A DNA stretch of 13,618 nt from UBA2334 sp049653005 (GCA_049653005.1 JBASFL010000081.1:1-13618); one strand, 5' to 3'. Counted from the first letter of the stretch, positions 1 to 6,384 are shown. Numbers and translations are program-made. Notes: generated by a model from the letters alone, not told the origin.

Positions 1-768
1 CGCCAGGCCCGCATCACCCCCGCCGGGGCCGAGCTGCTGCGCAGCGGCGAGCACCTGCTGCGCGAGCTGGACGCCGTGGCCGAGCGCGTGCGGCGCGTGG
101 CCACCGGCTGGGAGCCGCAGTTCACCGTGGTGGCCGACGCCATCATTTCGCGCACCACCCTGTTTGAGCTGTGCGAGGCGTTTTACGCGCTGGGCGTGCC
201 CACGCGCCTGCGCATCCGCAACGAAACCCTCACCGGCACGCTGGAGTCGCTGCTGGGCGGCAAGTCCGACCTGGCGCTGGGCGTGAGCGCCGATGGCAGC
301 TCTTACGCCGGGTTTCAGGCCCTGCCGCTGGGCGACGTGCCGTTTCGCTTTGCCGTGGCCCCGCACCACCCCTTGGCCCAAGCGCCCGAGCCGCTGGCCG
401 ATGCGCTGATCGGCCAGCACCGCGCCGTGGCCGTGGCCGACAGCACCCAACGCGGCAGTGGCGTGACGGTGAACCTGCTCTCGGGCCAAGACGTGTTCAC
501 CGTGCCCAGCATGCAGCACAAGCTGGAAGCCCAGCTGCGCGGCATGGGCTGCGGCTTTTTGCCTGTGCCGCTGGCCCAGCCCTACGTGGACGCCGGGCGG
601 CTGGTGCTGAAAGCCGTGGAGCGCGGACCCCGCGTGGCCCGCGTGGGCTACGCCTGGCGCTCGGGCGATGGCCGGGGCCCAATGGGCAAAGCCCTGCAAT
701 GGTGGCTGGACCAATTGGTCAGCCCCACCACCCGCGCCGCCCTGCTGCACAACCACCACCGCCTCTGA
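1..768 (+). CDS. LysR-family transcriptional regulator, 5'-truncated by window edge
   Basis: The reading frame is open from the first base and ends at TGA 766-768, giving 255 visible residues. The first residues (ITPAGAELL...GEHLLRELDAV) match the end of the LysR helix-turn-helix domain and the long linker helix. From about visible residue 41 (FTVVADAII) the type 2 periplasmic-binding-like effector domain follows, with the usual LLGGKSDLALG segment and the C-terminal GCGFLPVPLAQPYVDAGRLV motif. LysR proteins are about 300 residues, so some 50-60 residues carrying the DNA-binding helices lie outside the window, and the GTG at 76 is not a true start. LysR proteins usually control a divergent neighbour or their own regulon; that partner would be to the left and cannot be seen. 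The effector is unknown. A 5-bp CCCGG/CCGGG stem (777-781/795-799) just after the stop is too weak to call a terminator. Confidence 0.9.
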   Translation, partial: RQARITPAGAELLRSGEHLLRELDAVAERVRRVATGWEPQFTVVADAIISRTTLFELCEAFYALGVPTRLRIRNETLTGTLESLLGGKSDLALGVSADGSSYAGFQALPLGDVPFRFAVAPHHPLAQAPEPLADALIGQHRAVAVADSTQRGSGVTVNLLSGQDVFTVPSMQHKLEAQLRGMGCGFLPVPLAQPYVDAGRLVLKAVERGPRVARVGYAWRSGDGRGPMGKALQWWLDQLVSPTTRAALLHNHHRL

Positions 769-827
769 ACCGGCGGCCCGGCGTTCACCCATGCCCGGGT
801 TTGCACCACTGCCGAACGCCCAGCCGC

Positions 828-836
828 TGCTACAGT
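828..836 (+). promoter_or_regulatory. Candidate extended -10 promoter for the FAD oxidoreductase gene
   Basis: TGC followed by TACAGT (831-836) forms an extended -10 element (TGn plus a 4/6 match to TATAAT). I see no convincing -35; TTGCAC at 801-806 is too far away. Transcription would begin near 842, directly before the AGGAG ribosome site at 843-847, so the leader would be very short. This is a by-eye prediction only. Confidence 0.35.
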
Positions 837-855
837 CACTGCAGGAGAACACACC

Positions 856-2049
856 ATGACAAAAGCCCCCTCTGCCCCAGCCAAGACAAAAGCCAAAACC
901 CAAGCCGCAGCCAAGTCGGTGGCCCCAAAGGCCGCCAAACCCGTGGCGGGAAAGGCCGCCCCAACCGCCCTGCGCGTGGCCGTCATTGGCGCGGGCATGG
1001 CCGGTGTGGCGTGTGCCCGCACGCTGGCCCAAGCCGGTTGCCACGTCACCCTGCTGGAGAAAAGCCGGGGCTACGGCGGGCGCATGTCCACCCGCCAAAC
1101 CGAATTCGGTGGGTTTGACCACGGTGCGCAGTACTTCACCGCCCGCGACGACCGCTTCCAGAAAGCCCTGGCCACCACCCCCGACGTGGTGCGCCCCTGG
1201 AGCGCCAACACCGTGCGCGTGCTCGACGCCCTGGGCCATGTGCTGGCCAGCACCCCGCCCGCCCGCGAGCCCCATTACGTGGCCAAGCCCGGCATGAACG
1301 CCCTGGTGCGCACCTGGTGCGAGCCCCTGGCCGATGCCAAACACCCCCTGGCCCCCGCACAAGGGGCCAGCACCCGGCTCAACACCCGCGTGGTGCGCAT
1401 CGCCCGCGACCCCATCCACCCCAACCAGTGGCAGCTGCACACCGAAGACGCCACCACCGAAGGCGCACAGGCCGTGTTGGGCGGCTTTGACCGCGTGTTG
1501 CTGGCCATCCCACACATGCAGGCGCAAGACCTGCTGCGCGCTTCGGGCCTTGAAAAAGGCGCGGCCGCGCCCCTGGCCAAAGCCCTGAAAACCGTCACCG
1601 TGGCCCCCTGCTGGACGCTGATGATTGCCTTCCCCCAGGCCATGCAACCCGGCCTGCCCCACCTGGGGCCGCAGTGGAACGCCGCGCGCAGCACCCACCA
1701 CCGCATCAGCTGGCTGGCCCGCGAAGGCAGCAAGCCCGGGCGCGACCCCATCGAACGCTGGACGGTGCAGGCCAGCCCCGCCTGGTCGGCCGAGCACCTG
1801 GAAGACAGCCCCGAACGCGTGACCGCCAAGCTGCGCAAGGCGTTTTCTGAAGTCACCGGCATCCGCGCCGAACCCACCCACGCCGTGGTGCACCGCTGGC
1901 GCTACGCCCAAACCCAAACCCCCCTGAGCCAAAGCCACCTGTGGTCGGCCGAGCTGGGCGTGGGCCTGTGTGGCGACTGGTGCTTGGGCCACCGGGTGGA
2001 AGACGCGTTCATTTCCGGCCTGGAACTGGCGCTGGCCACCCTGGGCTGA
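856..2049 (+). CDS. FAD-dependent amine-oxidase/renalase-like oxidoreductase
   Basis: A 397-residue flavoprotein. Seen in sequence: a Rossmann dinucleotide-binding motif GAGMAG at residues 45-50, the acidic residue after the second strand (LLEK, E68), the RGYGGRMSTR motif at 71-80, FDHGAQYFTARD at 87-98, and a C-terminal FAD-contact motif (CGDWCLGHRVEDAFISG). This arrangement is typical of the bacterial renalase-like NAD(P)/FAD-dependent oxidoreductases of the flavin amine oxidase fold; the substrate is not known. The start at ATG 856 is supported by AGGAG at 843-847, eight bases upstream. Residues 1-39 form an odd Lys/Ala/Pro-rich basic extension before the fold begins, resembling a histone H1-like tail and not a signal peptide. 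The next gene follows after 21 bases, suggesting cotranscription with the DUF1345 gene and gluQ. The protein is probably cytoplasmic. Confidence 0.85.
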   Translation: MTKAPSAPAKTKAKTQAAAKSVAPKAAKPVAGKAAPTALRVAVIGAGMAGVACARTLAQAGCHVTLLEKSRGYGGRMSTRQTEFGGFDHGAQYFTARDDRFQKALATTPDVVRPWSANTVRVLDALGHVLASTPPAREPHYVAKPGMNALVRTWCEPLADAKHPLAPAQGASTRLNTRVVRIARDPIHPNQWQLHTEDATTEGAQAVLGGFDRVLLAIPHMQAQDLLRASGLEKGAAAPLAKALKTVTVAPCWTLMIAFPQAMQPGLPHLGPQWNAARSTHHRISWLAREGSKPGRDPIERWTVQASPAWSAEHLEDSPERVTAKLRKAFSEVTGIRAEPTHAVVHRWRYAQTQTPLSQSHLWSAELGVGLCGDWCLGHRVEDAFISGLELALATLG

Positions 2050-2070
2050 CACCCGGCCGCCCACCGGCGT

Positions 2071-2757
2071 TTGCCCTTGGCCAGCCCCGCACACCACCCC
2101 GCGCACCGGTACTGGCACCCCTGGCGCGGGCGGCCCCGGCTCTTGACGGGCATGGGCATGGGCCTGCTGAGTTGGGTGTTGCTGCCCGCCACCCTGGGGC
2201 TGGCAGACCGCCTGTTGCTGGCCTGGGACACGGGGGCCGCCACCTACCTGGTGCTGGCCTGGGCCATGATGGGCCGCGCCACCGCCGACCACATGAAAGC
2301 CCTGGCCCGCGTGGAAGACGACGGCGCACTGGGCGTGTTGGTGCTGACCGTGGCCGCGTCGGTGGCCAGCCTCGCGGCCATCGTGGCCGAACTGCACGGG
2401 CCCACAGGGGTTTCGGAGCTGGGCGATGCGCTGCGCCTGGGACTGGTGGCGCTGACGTTTGTGGTGTCTTGGCTGCTGGTGCACACAGCGTTTGCGTTGC
2501 ACTACGCCCACGCCTTTTGGGCCAAACCGGCGGAGTCCACCCCGCAGCCCCTGGCCTTTCCGGGCAGCACCAACCCGGTGTACACCGACTTTCTGTATTT
2601 CGCGGGCGTGATTGGCATGACATCGCAAACCGCCGATGTGGCGGTGTGCAACACCCGCATGCGCCAGCTGGTGATGGCGCACGGGGGCGTGTCGTTCGTG
2701 TTCAACACCACGCTGCTGGCCCTCACCGTGAACGCGGCGGCGGGTTTGCTGCACTGA
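2071..2757 (+). CDS. DUF1345 family integral membrane protein
   Basis: The 228-residue product has about five hydrophobic segments (roughly residues 28-45, 48-67, 86-107, 121-146 and 205-226). It carries the DUF1345 signature block near the C-terminus: FPG at 163-165 followed by YTDFLYFAGVIGMTSQTADV at 171-190. DUF1345 proteins are inner-membrane proteins of about 220 residues with no established function. The start is uncertain: no ATG lies between the in-frame upstream stop (2047-2049) and residue 28, and the homology-like segment RPRLL (21-25) comes before the first ATG at 2152. A TTG at 2071 or 2077 is therefore most likely, although no clear Shine-Dalgarno precedes it. Translation may depend on coupling to the upstream gene, whose stop is 21 bases away. 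The stop lies nine bases before gluQ. Confidence 0.8.
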   Translation: MPLASPAHHPAHRYWHPWRGRPRLLTGMGMGLLSWVLLPATLGLADRLLLAWDTGAATYLVLAWAMMGRATADHMKALARVEDDGALGVLVLTVAASVASLAAIVAELHGPTGVSELGDALRLGLVALTFVVSWLLVHTAFALHYAHAFWAKPAESTPQPLAFPGSTNPVYTDFLYFAGVIGMTSQTADVAVCNTRMRQLVMAHGGVSFVFNTTLLALTVNAAAGLLH

Positions 2758-2766
2758 CACCCGCCC

Positions 2767-3732
2767 ATGGCGCCCCCCCCACCCTACTGCGGCCGCTTCG
2801 CCCCCTCGCCCACCGGCCCGCTGCACGCGGGCTCTTTGGTGGCAGCCCTGGCCAGCTGGCTTGACGCCCGGGCCCACGGCGGCCAATGGCTGGTGCGCAT
2901 CGAAGACGTGGACACCCCCCGCTGCGTGCCCGGCGCCGCCGAATTCATCTTGCAACAACTCGCCACCTGCGGCCTGGTCAGCGACGGGCCGGTGTGGGTG
3001 CAATCCCAACGCGGCACGGCCTACGCGGCGGCGCTGGCCCAGCTGCAAGCGGCTGGCCTGGCCTACCCGTGCGCGTGCACCCGCAAAGACATCGAGCAAG
3101 CCCTGCGGGCCCAGGGCCAGGGCAAAACGCGCCACGGCGAACTGGTGTACCCCGGCACCTGCCGCCACGGCACCCAAGGGCGCGAGGGCCGTGCCTGGCG
3201 GCTCAACACCCTGGCGGCACAAAATTTCAAGCCAAAACAGGCTCCAGCGCTTGTTGGTATTCAGGTGTCAGCTACACCCTTTGACGGTACCTGGCACGAC
3301 CGCCGCCTGGGGCCACAACACCAAAACGTGCCCCAGGCCGTGGGCGACTTTGTGCTGAAACGCGCCGACGGCTTGTGGGCCTACCAGCTGGCCGTGGTGG
3401 TGGACGACGCCGCCCAAGGCATCACCCACGTGGTGCGCGGCCAAGACCTGGCCGACAACACCCCCCGCCAGCGGCTGCTGCAACACGCCCTGGGCCTGCC
3501 CCACCCCACCTGTTTGCACACGCCACTGGTGCTGGGGCCGAATGGCGAAAAACTCAGCAAACAAAACGGGGCGGCTGCGCTGGACATGGGCAATCCCCTG
3601 CAAACCCTGAACACCGCCGCCGCCACACTGGGCCTGCCACCGCAGCACGGCCAACCCGCCGATGCGCTGGCCGCGTGGGTCGGCCTGTGGGCAACGGGAG
3701 TGGCGGCAGGGTGTTCAAGGCCACAAACCTAA
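2767..3732 (+). CDS. gluQ: Glutamyl-Q tRNA(Asp) synthetase
   Basis: A truncated glutamyl-tRNA synthetase paralogue (GluQRS/YadB) that activates glutamate and attaches it to queuosine at the wobble base of tRNA(Asp). Visible are the class I signature FAPSPTGPLHAGSL (residues 11-24, HAGS as the HIGH-type motif), the KMSKS-type motif KLSKQN (262-267), and a zinc site C102-x-C104, Y128, C132 matching the CxC...Y...C ligand set of E. coli YadB. The product is 321 residues and has no anticodon-binding domain, as expected for the family. ATG 2767 lies immediately before the conserved YCGRFAPSP. Residues about 152-171 are odd: they are encoded by an AT-richer repeat (see the repeat entry) and fall between the conserved RAWRLNT and DRRLG segments, where family members vary in length. 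The catalytic motifs are intact, so the enzyme is likely functional. Confidence 0.93.
   Translation: MAPPPPYCGRFAPSPTGPLHAGSLVAALASWLDARAHGGQWLVRIEDVDTPRCVPGAAEFILQQLATCGLVSDGPVWVQSQRGTAYAAALAQLQAAGLAYPCACTRKDIEQALRAQGQGKTRHGELVYPGTCRHGTQGREGRAWRLNTLAAQNFKPKQAPALVGIQVSATPFDGTWHDRRLGPQHQNVPQAVGDFVLKRADGLWAYQLAVVVDDAAQGITHVVRGQDLADNTPRQRLLQHALGLPHPTCLHTPLVLGPNGEKLSKQNGAAALDMGNPLQTLNTAAATLGLPPQHGQPADALAAWVGLWATGVAAGCSRPQT
3220..3279 (+). repeat. Dispersed AGCGCT-type repeat read in frame inside gluQ
   Basis: A 19-base segment, aaaacaggctccagcgctt (3234-3252), occurs again exactly at 6343-6361, and the preceding bases are also similar (aaaatttcaa here, aaaattcaa there). The stretch is AT-richer than its surroundings and uses codons otherwise rare in this gene (AAT, CTT, GTT, GGT, ATT, TCA, ACA). 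It encodes GluQ residues about 152-171. I recall short AGCGCT-containing repeats as abundant in Comamonadaceae genomes, so this is read as a decayed copy that stayed in frame. The outer limits are estimates. Confidence 0.6.
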
Positions 3733-3735
3733 AAT
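3730..3735 (+). promoter_or_regulatory. Candidate -10 element upstream of trmB
   Basis: TAAAAT (5/6 match to TATAAT) overlaps the gluQ stop codon TAA (3730-3732). Transcription would start near 3742 and leave a leader of about 19 bases before the trmB ATG at 3761. No good -35 hexamer is visible, so this may be only an internal promoter or a coincidence. Confidence 0.3.
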
Positions 3736-3760
3736 GCGGCCTCCTTTCAGAAGCTGCCCC

Positions 3761-4552
3761 ATGTCCCAAGACCCCCAAGACCGCCCAGAACCCACCGCAG
3801 CCCCCCAGGCGCCCAACCCCGCCAACCCACGCGGCCACCAGCCGCCGCCCGAAGGCGTGTACCTGCGCACCATCAAAAGCTACGTGCTGCGCGCGGGGCG
3901 CATGGGCTCGGGCCAGGTGAAGGCGTTTGAGCAGTTTGGCCCCCAGTTTCTGCTGAACTACACCGCCCACACCCCGCTGGACGCCACCGCCGCCTTTGGC
4001 CGCACCGCACCGCTGGTGCTGGAAATCGGGTTTGGCATGGGCGACGCCACCGCCAAAATCGCGCTGGCCCGCCCCCATGACAACTTCCTGTGCTGCGAGG
4101 TGCACGAACCCGGCGTGGGCGCGCTGCTGAAGCACTGCGGCGAGCAAGGCCTGGACAACATCCGCATCCTGCAACACGACGCCGTTGAGGTGCTGGACCA
4201 CATGCTGCCCCCCGCCAGCCTGGACGGTGTGCACATTTTCTTCCCCGACCCCTGGCACAAAACCAAGCACAACAAGCGCCGCCTGATCCAGCCCGCGCTG
4301 GTGGCCAAACTGTCCGCCCGCTTGAAGCCCGGCGGCTACCTGCATTGCGCCACCGATTGGGAACCCTACGCCCAGCAAATGCTGGAAGTGCTGAGCGCCG
4401 AGCCCACCCTGGCCAACACCAGCACCGACCCCGCACTGGCCGGCTACGCCCCCAAACCCGACTACCGGCCCCTGACCAAATTCGAAAACCGCGGCCTGAA
4501 GCTGGGCCACGGTGTGTGGGATTTGGTGTTTGCGCGGCGCGCCGAAAAGTAA
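3761..4552 (+). CDS. trmB: tRNA (guanine-N7-)-methyltransferase
   Basis: TrmB methylates N7 of G46 in the tRNA variable loop using S-adenosylmethionine. The 263-residue product shows the SAM-binding motif VLEIGFGMGD (86-95), the acidic residue after the second strand (CCEVHEPG), the family motif FPDPWHKTKHNKRRL (161-175), TDWEPYA (198-204) and the C-terminal RPLTKFENRG (236-245). The first 30 residues are Pro-rich and low in complexity; conserved sequence begins at EGVYLRTIKSYVLRAGRM. ATG 3761 is chosen because it is the closest start to the conserved domain and lies after the gluQ stop. An in-frame ATG at 3734 and frame-open sequence back to 3662 would overlap gluQ and add residues unlike the family. 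No strong Shine-Dalgarno is visible. The stop codon lies inside a 9-bp palindrome. Confidence 0.93.
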   Translation: MSQDPQDRPEPTAAPQAPNPANPRGHQPPPEGVYLRTIKSYVLRAGRMGSGQVKAFEQFGPQFLLNYTAHTPLDATAAFGRTAPLVLEIGFGMGDATAKIALARPHDNFLCCEVHEPGVGALLKHCGEQGLDNIRILQHDAVEVLDHMLPPASLDGVHIFFPDPWHKTKHNKRRLIQPALVAKLSARLKPGGYLHCATDWEPYAQQMLEVLSAEPTLANTSTDPALAGYAPKPDYRPLTKFENRGLKLGHGVWDLVFARRAEK

Positions 4553-4572
4553 AGCAAACAGACTTGCTTTAC
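4549..4572. promoter_or_regulatory. Perfect 9-bp inverted repeat, candidate TA operator or trmB 3' hairpin
   Basis: The arms gtaaagcaa (4549-4557) and ttgctttac (4564-4572) are exact reverse complements around the six-base loop acagac. The left arm contains the trmB stop codon and the right arm overlaps a candidate -35 of the downstream vapBC promoter. No T-run follows, which argues against an intrinsic terminator. Type II antitoxins with AbrB folds commonly bind palindromes at their own promoters, so an operator is a reasonable inference, unproven. Confidence 0.45.
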
Positions 4573-4592
4573 CAGCTGCTGCGTCTTACATT
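4564..4592 (+). promoter_or_regulatory. Candidate sigma70-like promoter for vapB-vapC-ribD
   Basis: TTGCTT (4564-4569, 3/6 to TTGACA) is separated by 17 bases from TACATT (4587-4592, 4/6 to TATAAT). Initiation would fall near 4599, about 29 bases before the vapB ATG. The -35 lies in the right arm of the 9-bp palindrome, so a bound repressor would block it. The prediction is by eye. Confidence 0.35.
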
Positions 4593-4627
4593 CAAACGCC
4601 GTTCAGCCACCGCACCCAGGAGCCCCC

Positions 4628-4858
4628 ATGCACGCCGATGCCATCGTTTCCAGCAAAGGACAGGTCACCCTGCCCGCCGCCATGCGCGCCCAACTGGGCA
4701 TCGGGCCTGGCTCGCACATCCAGTTTGAGCTGCGCGGGCGTGAGCTGGTCATCAAACCCGAGCTGCCCATGAGCGCGTACTACGGCATGCTCAAGCCCTA
4801 CAACCTGGACCCAGCGGACCTGGAAATCGAGAAAGAAATCGACAAGGACTTTGAATGA
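4628..4858 (+). CDS. vapB: AbrB/MazE-type antitoxin (VapB-like)
   Basis: A 76-residue protein with an N-terminal swapped-hairpin AbrB (SpoVT/MazE-type) DNA-binding domain at about residues 3-45, seen in SSKGQVTLPAAMRAQLGI (8-25) and the following FELRGRELVIKP. The remaining 30 residues are acidic (DLEIEKEIDKDFE at the end), as expected for the toxin-neutralising tail. Known for the family: the antitoxin wraps the toxin's active site and represses its own operon, more strongly together with toxin. AGGAG at 4618-4622, five bases before ATG 4628, gives a strong ribosome site. The stop overlaps the PIN toxin start in an ATGA (4855-4858), the usual TA coupling. Base composition is slightly less GC-rich than trmB, compatible with acquisition by transfer. 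The name vapB follows from pairing with a PIN protein. Confidence 0.85.
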   Translation: MHADAIVSSKGQVTLPAAMRAQLGIGPGSHIQFELRGRELVIKPELPMSAYYGMLKPYNLDPADLEIEKEIDKDFE

Positions 4859-5235
4859 CCACGCACAACGTGGTCGATTCATCAGGCTGGATCGAATTCT
4901 TCCTGGCAGGCGCCAACGGGCCGGCGTTCAAACCGGTCATCGAACAACGCCAAGCCCTGCTCGTCCCCACCATTGCACTGTTTGAGGTACACCGCGTGCT
5001 CAGCCGCAAACTGCCACCCGGCGTGGTGAAAGCCTGCCTGGATGTCATGCGCCTCGGCCGGGTGCTCGACATCACAGCCGCCCGTGCCGTAGCGGGGGCT
5101 GATGTGTCGCTGCGCCACAAACTGGCCATGGGCGACGCCCTCATGTACAGCCTGGCCCTGGAGCACGGCGCCACCTTCTGGACGCAAGACGTGGACTACC
5201 AGGGCCTGCCCAGCGTGCAATATTTCGCCAAATGA
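4855..5235 (+). CDS. vapC: PIN-domain ribonuclease toxin (VapC-like)
   Basis: A 126-residue single PIN domain. The acidic metal-binding residues expected for a PIN nuclease are present: D8 in VVDSSGWIEFF, E44 in ALFEVHRVL, D94 in AMGDALMYSLA, and D112/D114 in TQDVDYQGL. Known VapC toxins are Mg-dependent endoribonucleases that cut tRNA or rRNA; the target here cannot be told from sequence. No active-site loss or frameshift is visible, so the toxin is probably active and needs its antitoxin. The start overlaps the antitoxin stop by four bases. Unusually, its own stop (5233-5235) overlaps the ribD start (5232) by four bases as well, so the toxin lies translationally between antitoxin and a metabolic gene. 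Confidence 0.87.
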   Translation: MTTHNVVDSSGWIEFFLAGANGPAFKPVIEQRQALLVPTIALFEVHRVLSRKLPPGVVKACLDVMRLGRVLDITAARAVAGADVSLRHKLAMGDALMYSLALEHGATFWTQDVDYQGLPSVQYFAK

Positions 5236-6344
5236 CCCTCCCATCCCTGCCCGATGCCGCACTGGAAGGCCTGAACGCACTGGCCGCCCAAGCCGTGGGC
5301 CTGTCAGACCCCAACCCCCGCGTGGCCTGCCGCTTGCTGCTGACCAATAGCCAGGTCTTTGAAGGCTTTACACAAGAAGCCGGGGGTCCACACGCCGAGG
5401 TGGTGGCGCTGCGTGCCGCACAAGCGGCGGGTGCGTCCACCCAAGGGGCCACCGCCCTGGTCACGCTGGAGCCTTGCAGCCACCACGGGCGCACGCCACC
5501 GTGCTGCGATGCCCTGATTTCAGCAGGCGTGGCCCGCGTGGTGGTGGCGCAAACCGACCCCAACCCCCTGGTCAACGGCCAGGGCGTGGCACGCCTGCGC
5601 GCCGCCGGTGTGGCGGTGGACGTGTTGCCCGCCACCCACCCGCTGGTCGTGGCCACGCGCGAGCTGAACATCGGCTTCTTCAGCCGCATGGAACGCGGCC
5701 TGCCTTGGGTGCGGCTGAAAGTGGCCGCCTCGCTGGACGGCACCACTGCCCTGCACAACGGTGTGAGCCAGTGGATCACCAGCCCGCAAGCCCGTGCCGA
5801 CGGCCATGCCTGGCGCAAACGCGCCGGGGCGCTGCTGACCGGCGTGGGCACCGTGTTGGCCGACGACCCCCGCCTGGACGTGCGCCTGGTGGACACCGCC
5901 CGCCAGCCCCTGCGGGTGGTGGTTGATTCGCGGCTGGACATGCCCGCCACCGCCCGCATCCTGCAAGCGCCGGGCGATGTGCGGGTGTACACCGCGCTGC
6001 CCGCCGCTGCCAGCCATGCCCTGGCCCACACCGGCGCCCGCCTGGTCAGCCTGCCCGAGGCCGGACGCGACAAGGTGGACCTGCCCGCCGTGCTGCGCGA
6101 CCTGGCCCAACACGGCGTGAACGAGCTGCACGTGGAAGCCGGGCACAAACTCAACGCCTCTTTCCTGCGTGCCGGGCTGGTGGACGAACTGCTGGTGTAC
6201 CTGGCCCCCACCCTGCTCGGCCCCGGGGCGGGCATGGCGGCGCTGGGCCCGTTCACGGCCATGGACCAGGCGCTGCCCTGGCGCTTTGTGGACACCACCC
6301 CCGTGGGGCCCGACCTGCGGCTGCGGTTGCAGAAAATTCAATAA
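5232..6344 (+). CDS. ribD: Bifunctional riboflavin deaminase/reductase RibD
   Basis: RibD deaminates the diaminohydroxy-phosphoribosylaminopyrimidine intermediate and then reduces the ribosyl group with NADPH, the second and third steps of riboflavin synthesis. In the 370-residue product the N-terminal cytidine-deaminase-like domain (about 1-145) has the zinc ligands H54 (HAE 54-56), C82 (EPCSHHGRTPPCC) and C91. The C-terminal reductase domain (about 155-368) has LKVAASLDG (162-170), ADDPRLDVR (210-218) and HVEAGHKLNASFL (300-312). The N-terminus is a little divergent: PNPRV is kept, but the Gly-Cys of the usual NPRVGC is AC here. No Shine-Dalgarno is evident and ATG 5232 overlaps the PIN toxin stop, so initiation probably relies on coupling. 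No ribE or ribBA neighbour and no FMN riboswitch is visible. The stop codon falls inside a dispersed repeat. Confidence 0.93.
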   Translation: MTLPSLPDAALEGLNALAAQAVGLSDPNPRVACRLLLTNSQVFEGFTQEAGGPHAEVVALRAAQAAGASTQGATALVTLEPCSHHGRTPPCCDALISAGVARVVVAQTDPNPLVNGQGVARLRAAGVAVDVLPATHPLVVATRELNIGFFSRMERGLPWVRLKVAASLDGTTALHNGVSQWITSPQARADGHAWRKRAGALLTGVGTVLADDPRLDVRLVDTARQPLRVVVDSRLDMPATARILQAPGDVRVYTALPAAASHALAHTGARLVSLPEAGRDKVDLPAVLRDLAQHGVNELHVEAGHKLNASFLRAGLVDELLVYLAPTLLGPGAGMAALGPFTAMDQALPWRFVDTTPVGPDLRLRLQKIQ

Positions 6345-6384
6345 AACAGGCTCCAGCGCTTTTCTGTTATGAAAAGTTTGCTAT
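6331..6384 (+). repeat. Dispersed AGCGCT-type repeat at the ribD/pseudouridine synthase junction
   Basis: The 19-mer aaaacaggctccagcgctt (6343-6361) is identical to 3234-3252 in gluQ. The surrounding bases (aaaattcaa before, ttctgttatgaaaagtttgc after) are AT-rich against a roughly two-thirds GC background. The copy overlaps the ribD stop (6342-6344) and the presumed ATG (6369) of the next gene. A small AACAG/CTGTT stem (6345-6349/6364-6368) could form. The edges are estimates from the composition change. Confidence 0.6.

Noticed and set aside
777..802. CCCGG/CCGGG stem followed by TTT as a LysR terminator
   Set aside because: Only five base pairs with a 13-base loop and three T residues; too weak in DNA of this GC content.
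171..1118. Plus-strand open frame of 315 codons overlapping the LysR and FAD genes
   Set aside because: Arg/Pro/Gly-rich out-of-frame reading that runs across two recognised genes and their gap.
3554..4510. Minus-strand open frame of 318 codons over gluQ/trmB
   Set aside because: Antisense shadow of trmB and the gluQ end; Gly/Gln/Val-rich with no family motifs.
5200..5232. FMN riboswitch before ribD
   Set aside because: The sequence upstream of ribD is toxin coding sequence with a 4-base overlap, leaving no room for an aptamer, and no conserved RFN elements are seen.
5141..6298. Minus-strand open frame of 385 codons over ribD
   Set aside because: Antisense shadow of ribD, whose zinc and reductase motifs are clear on the plus strand.
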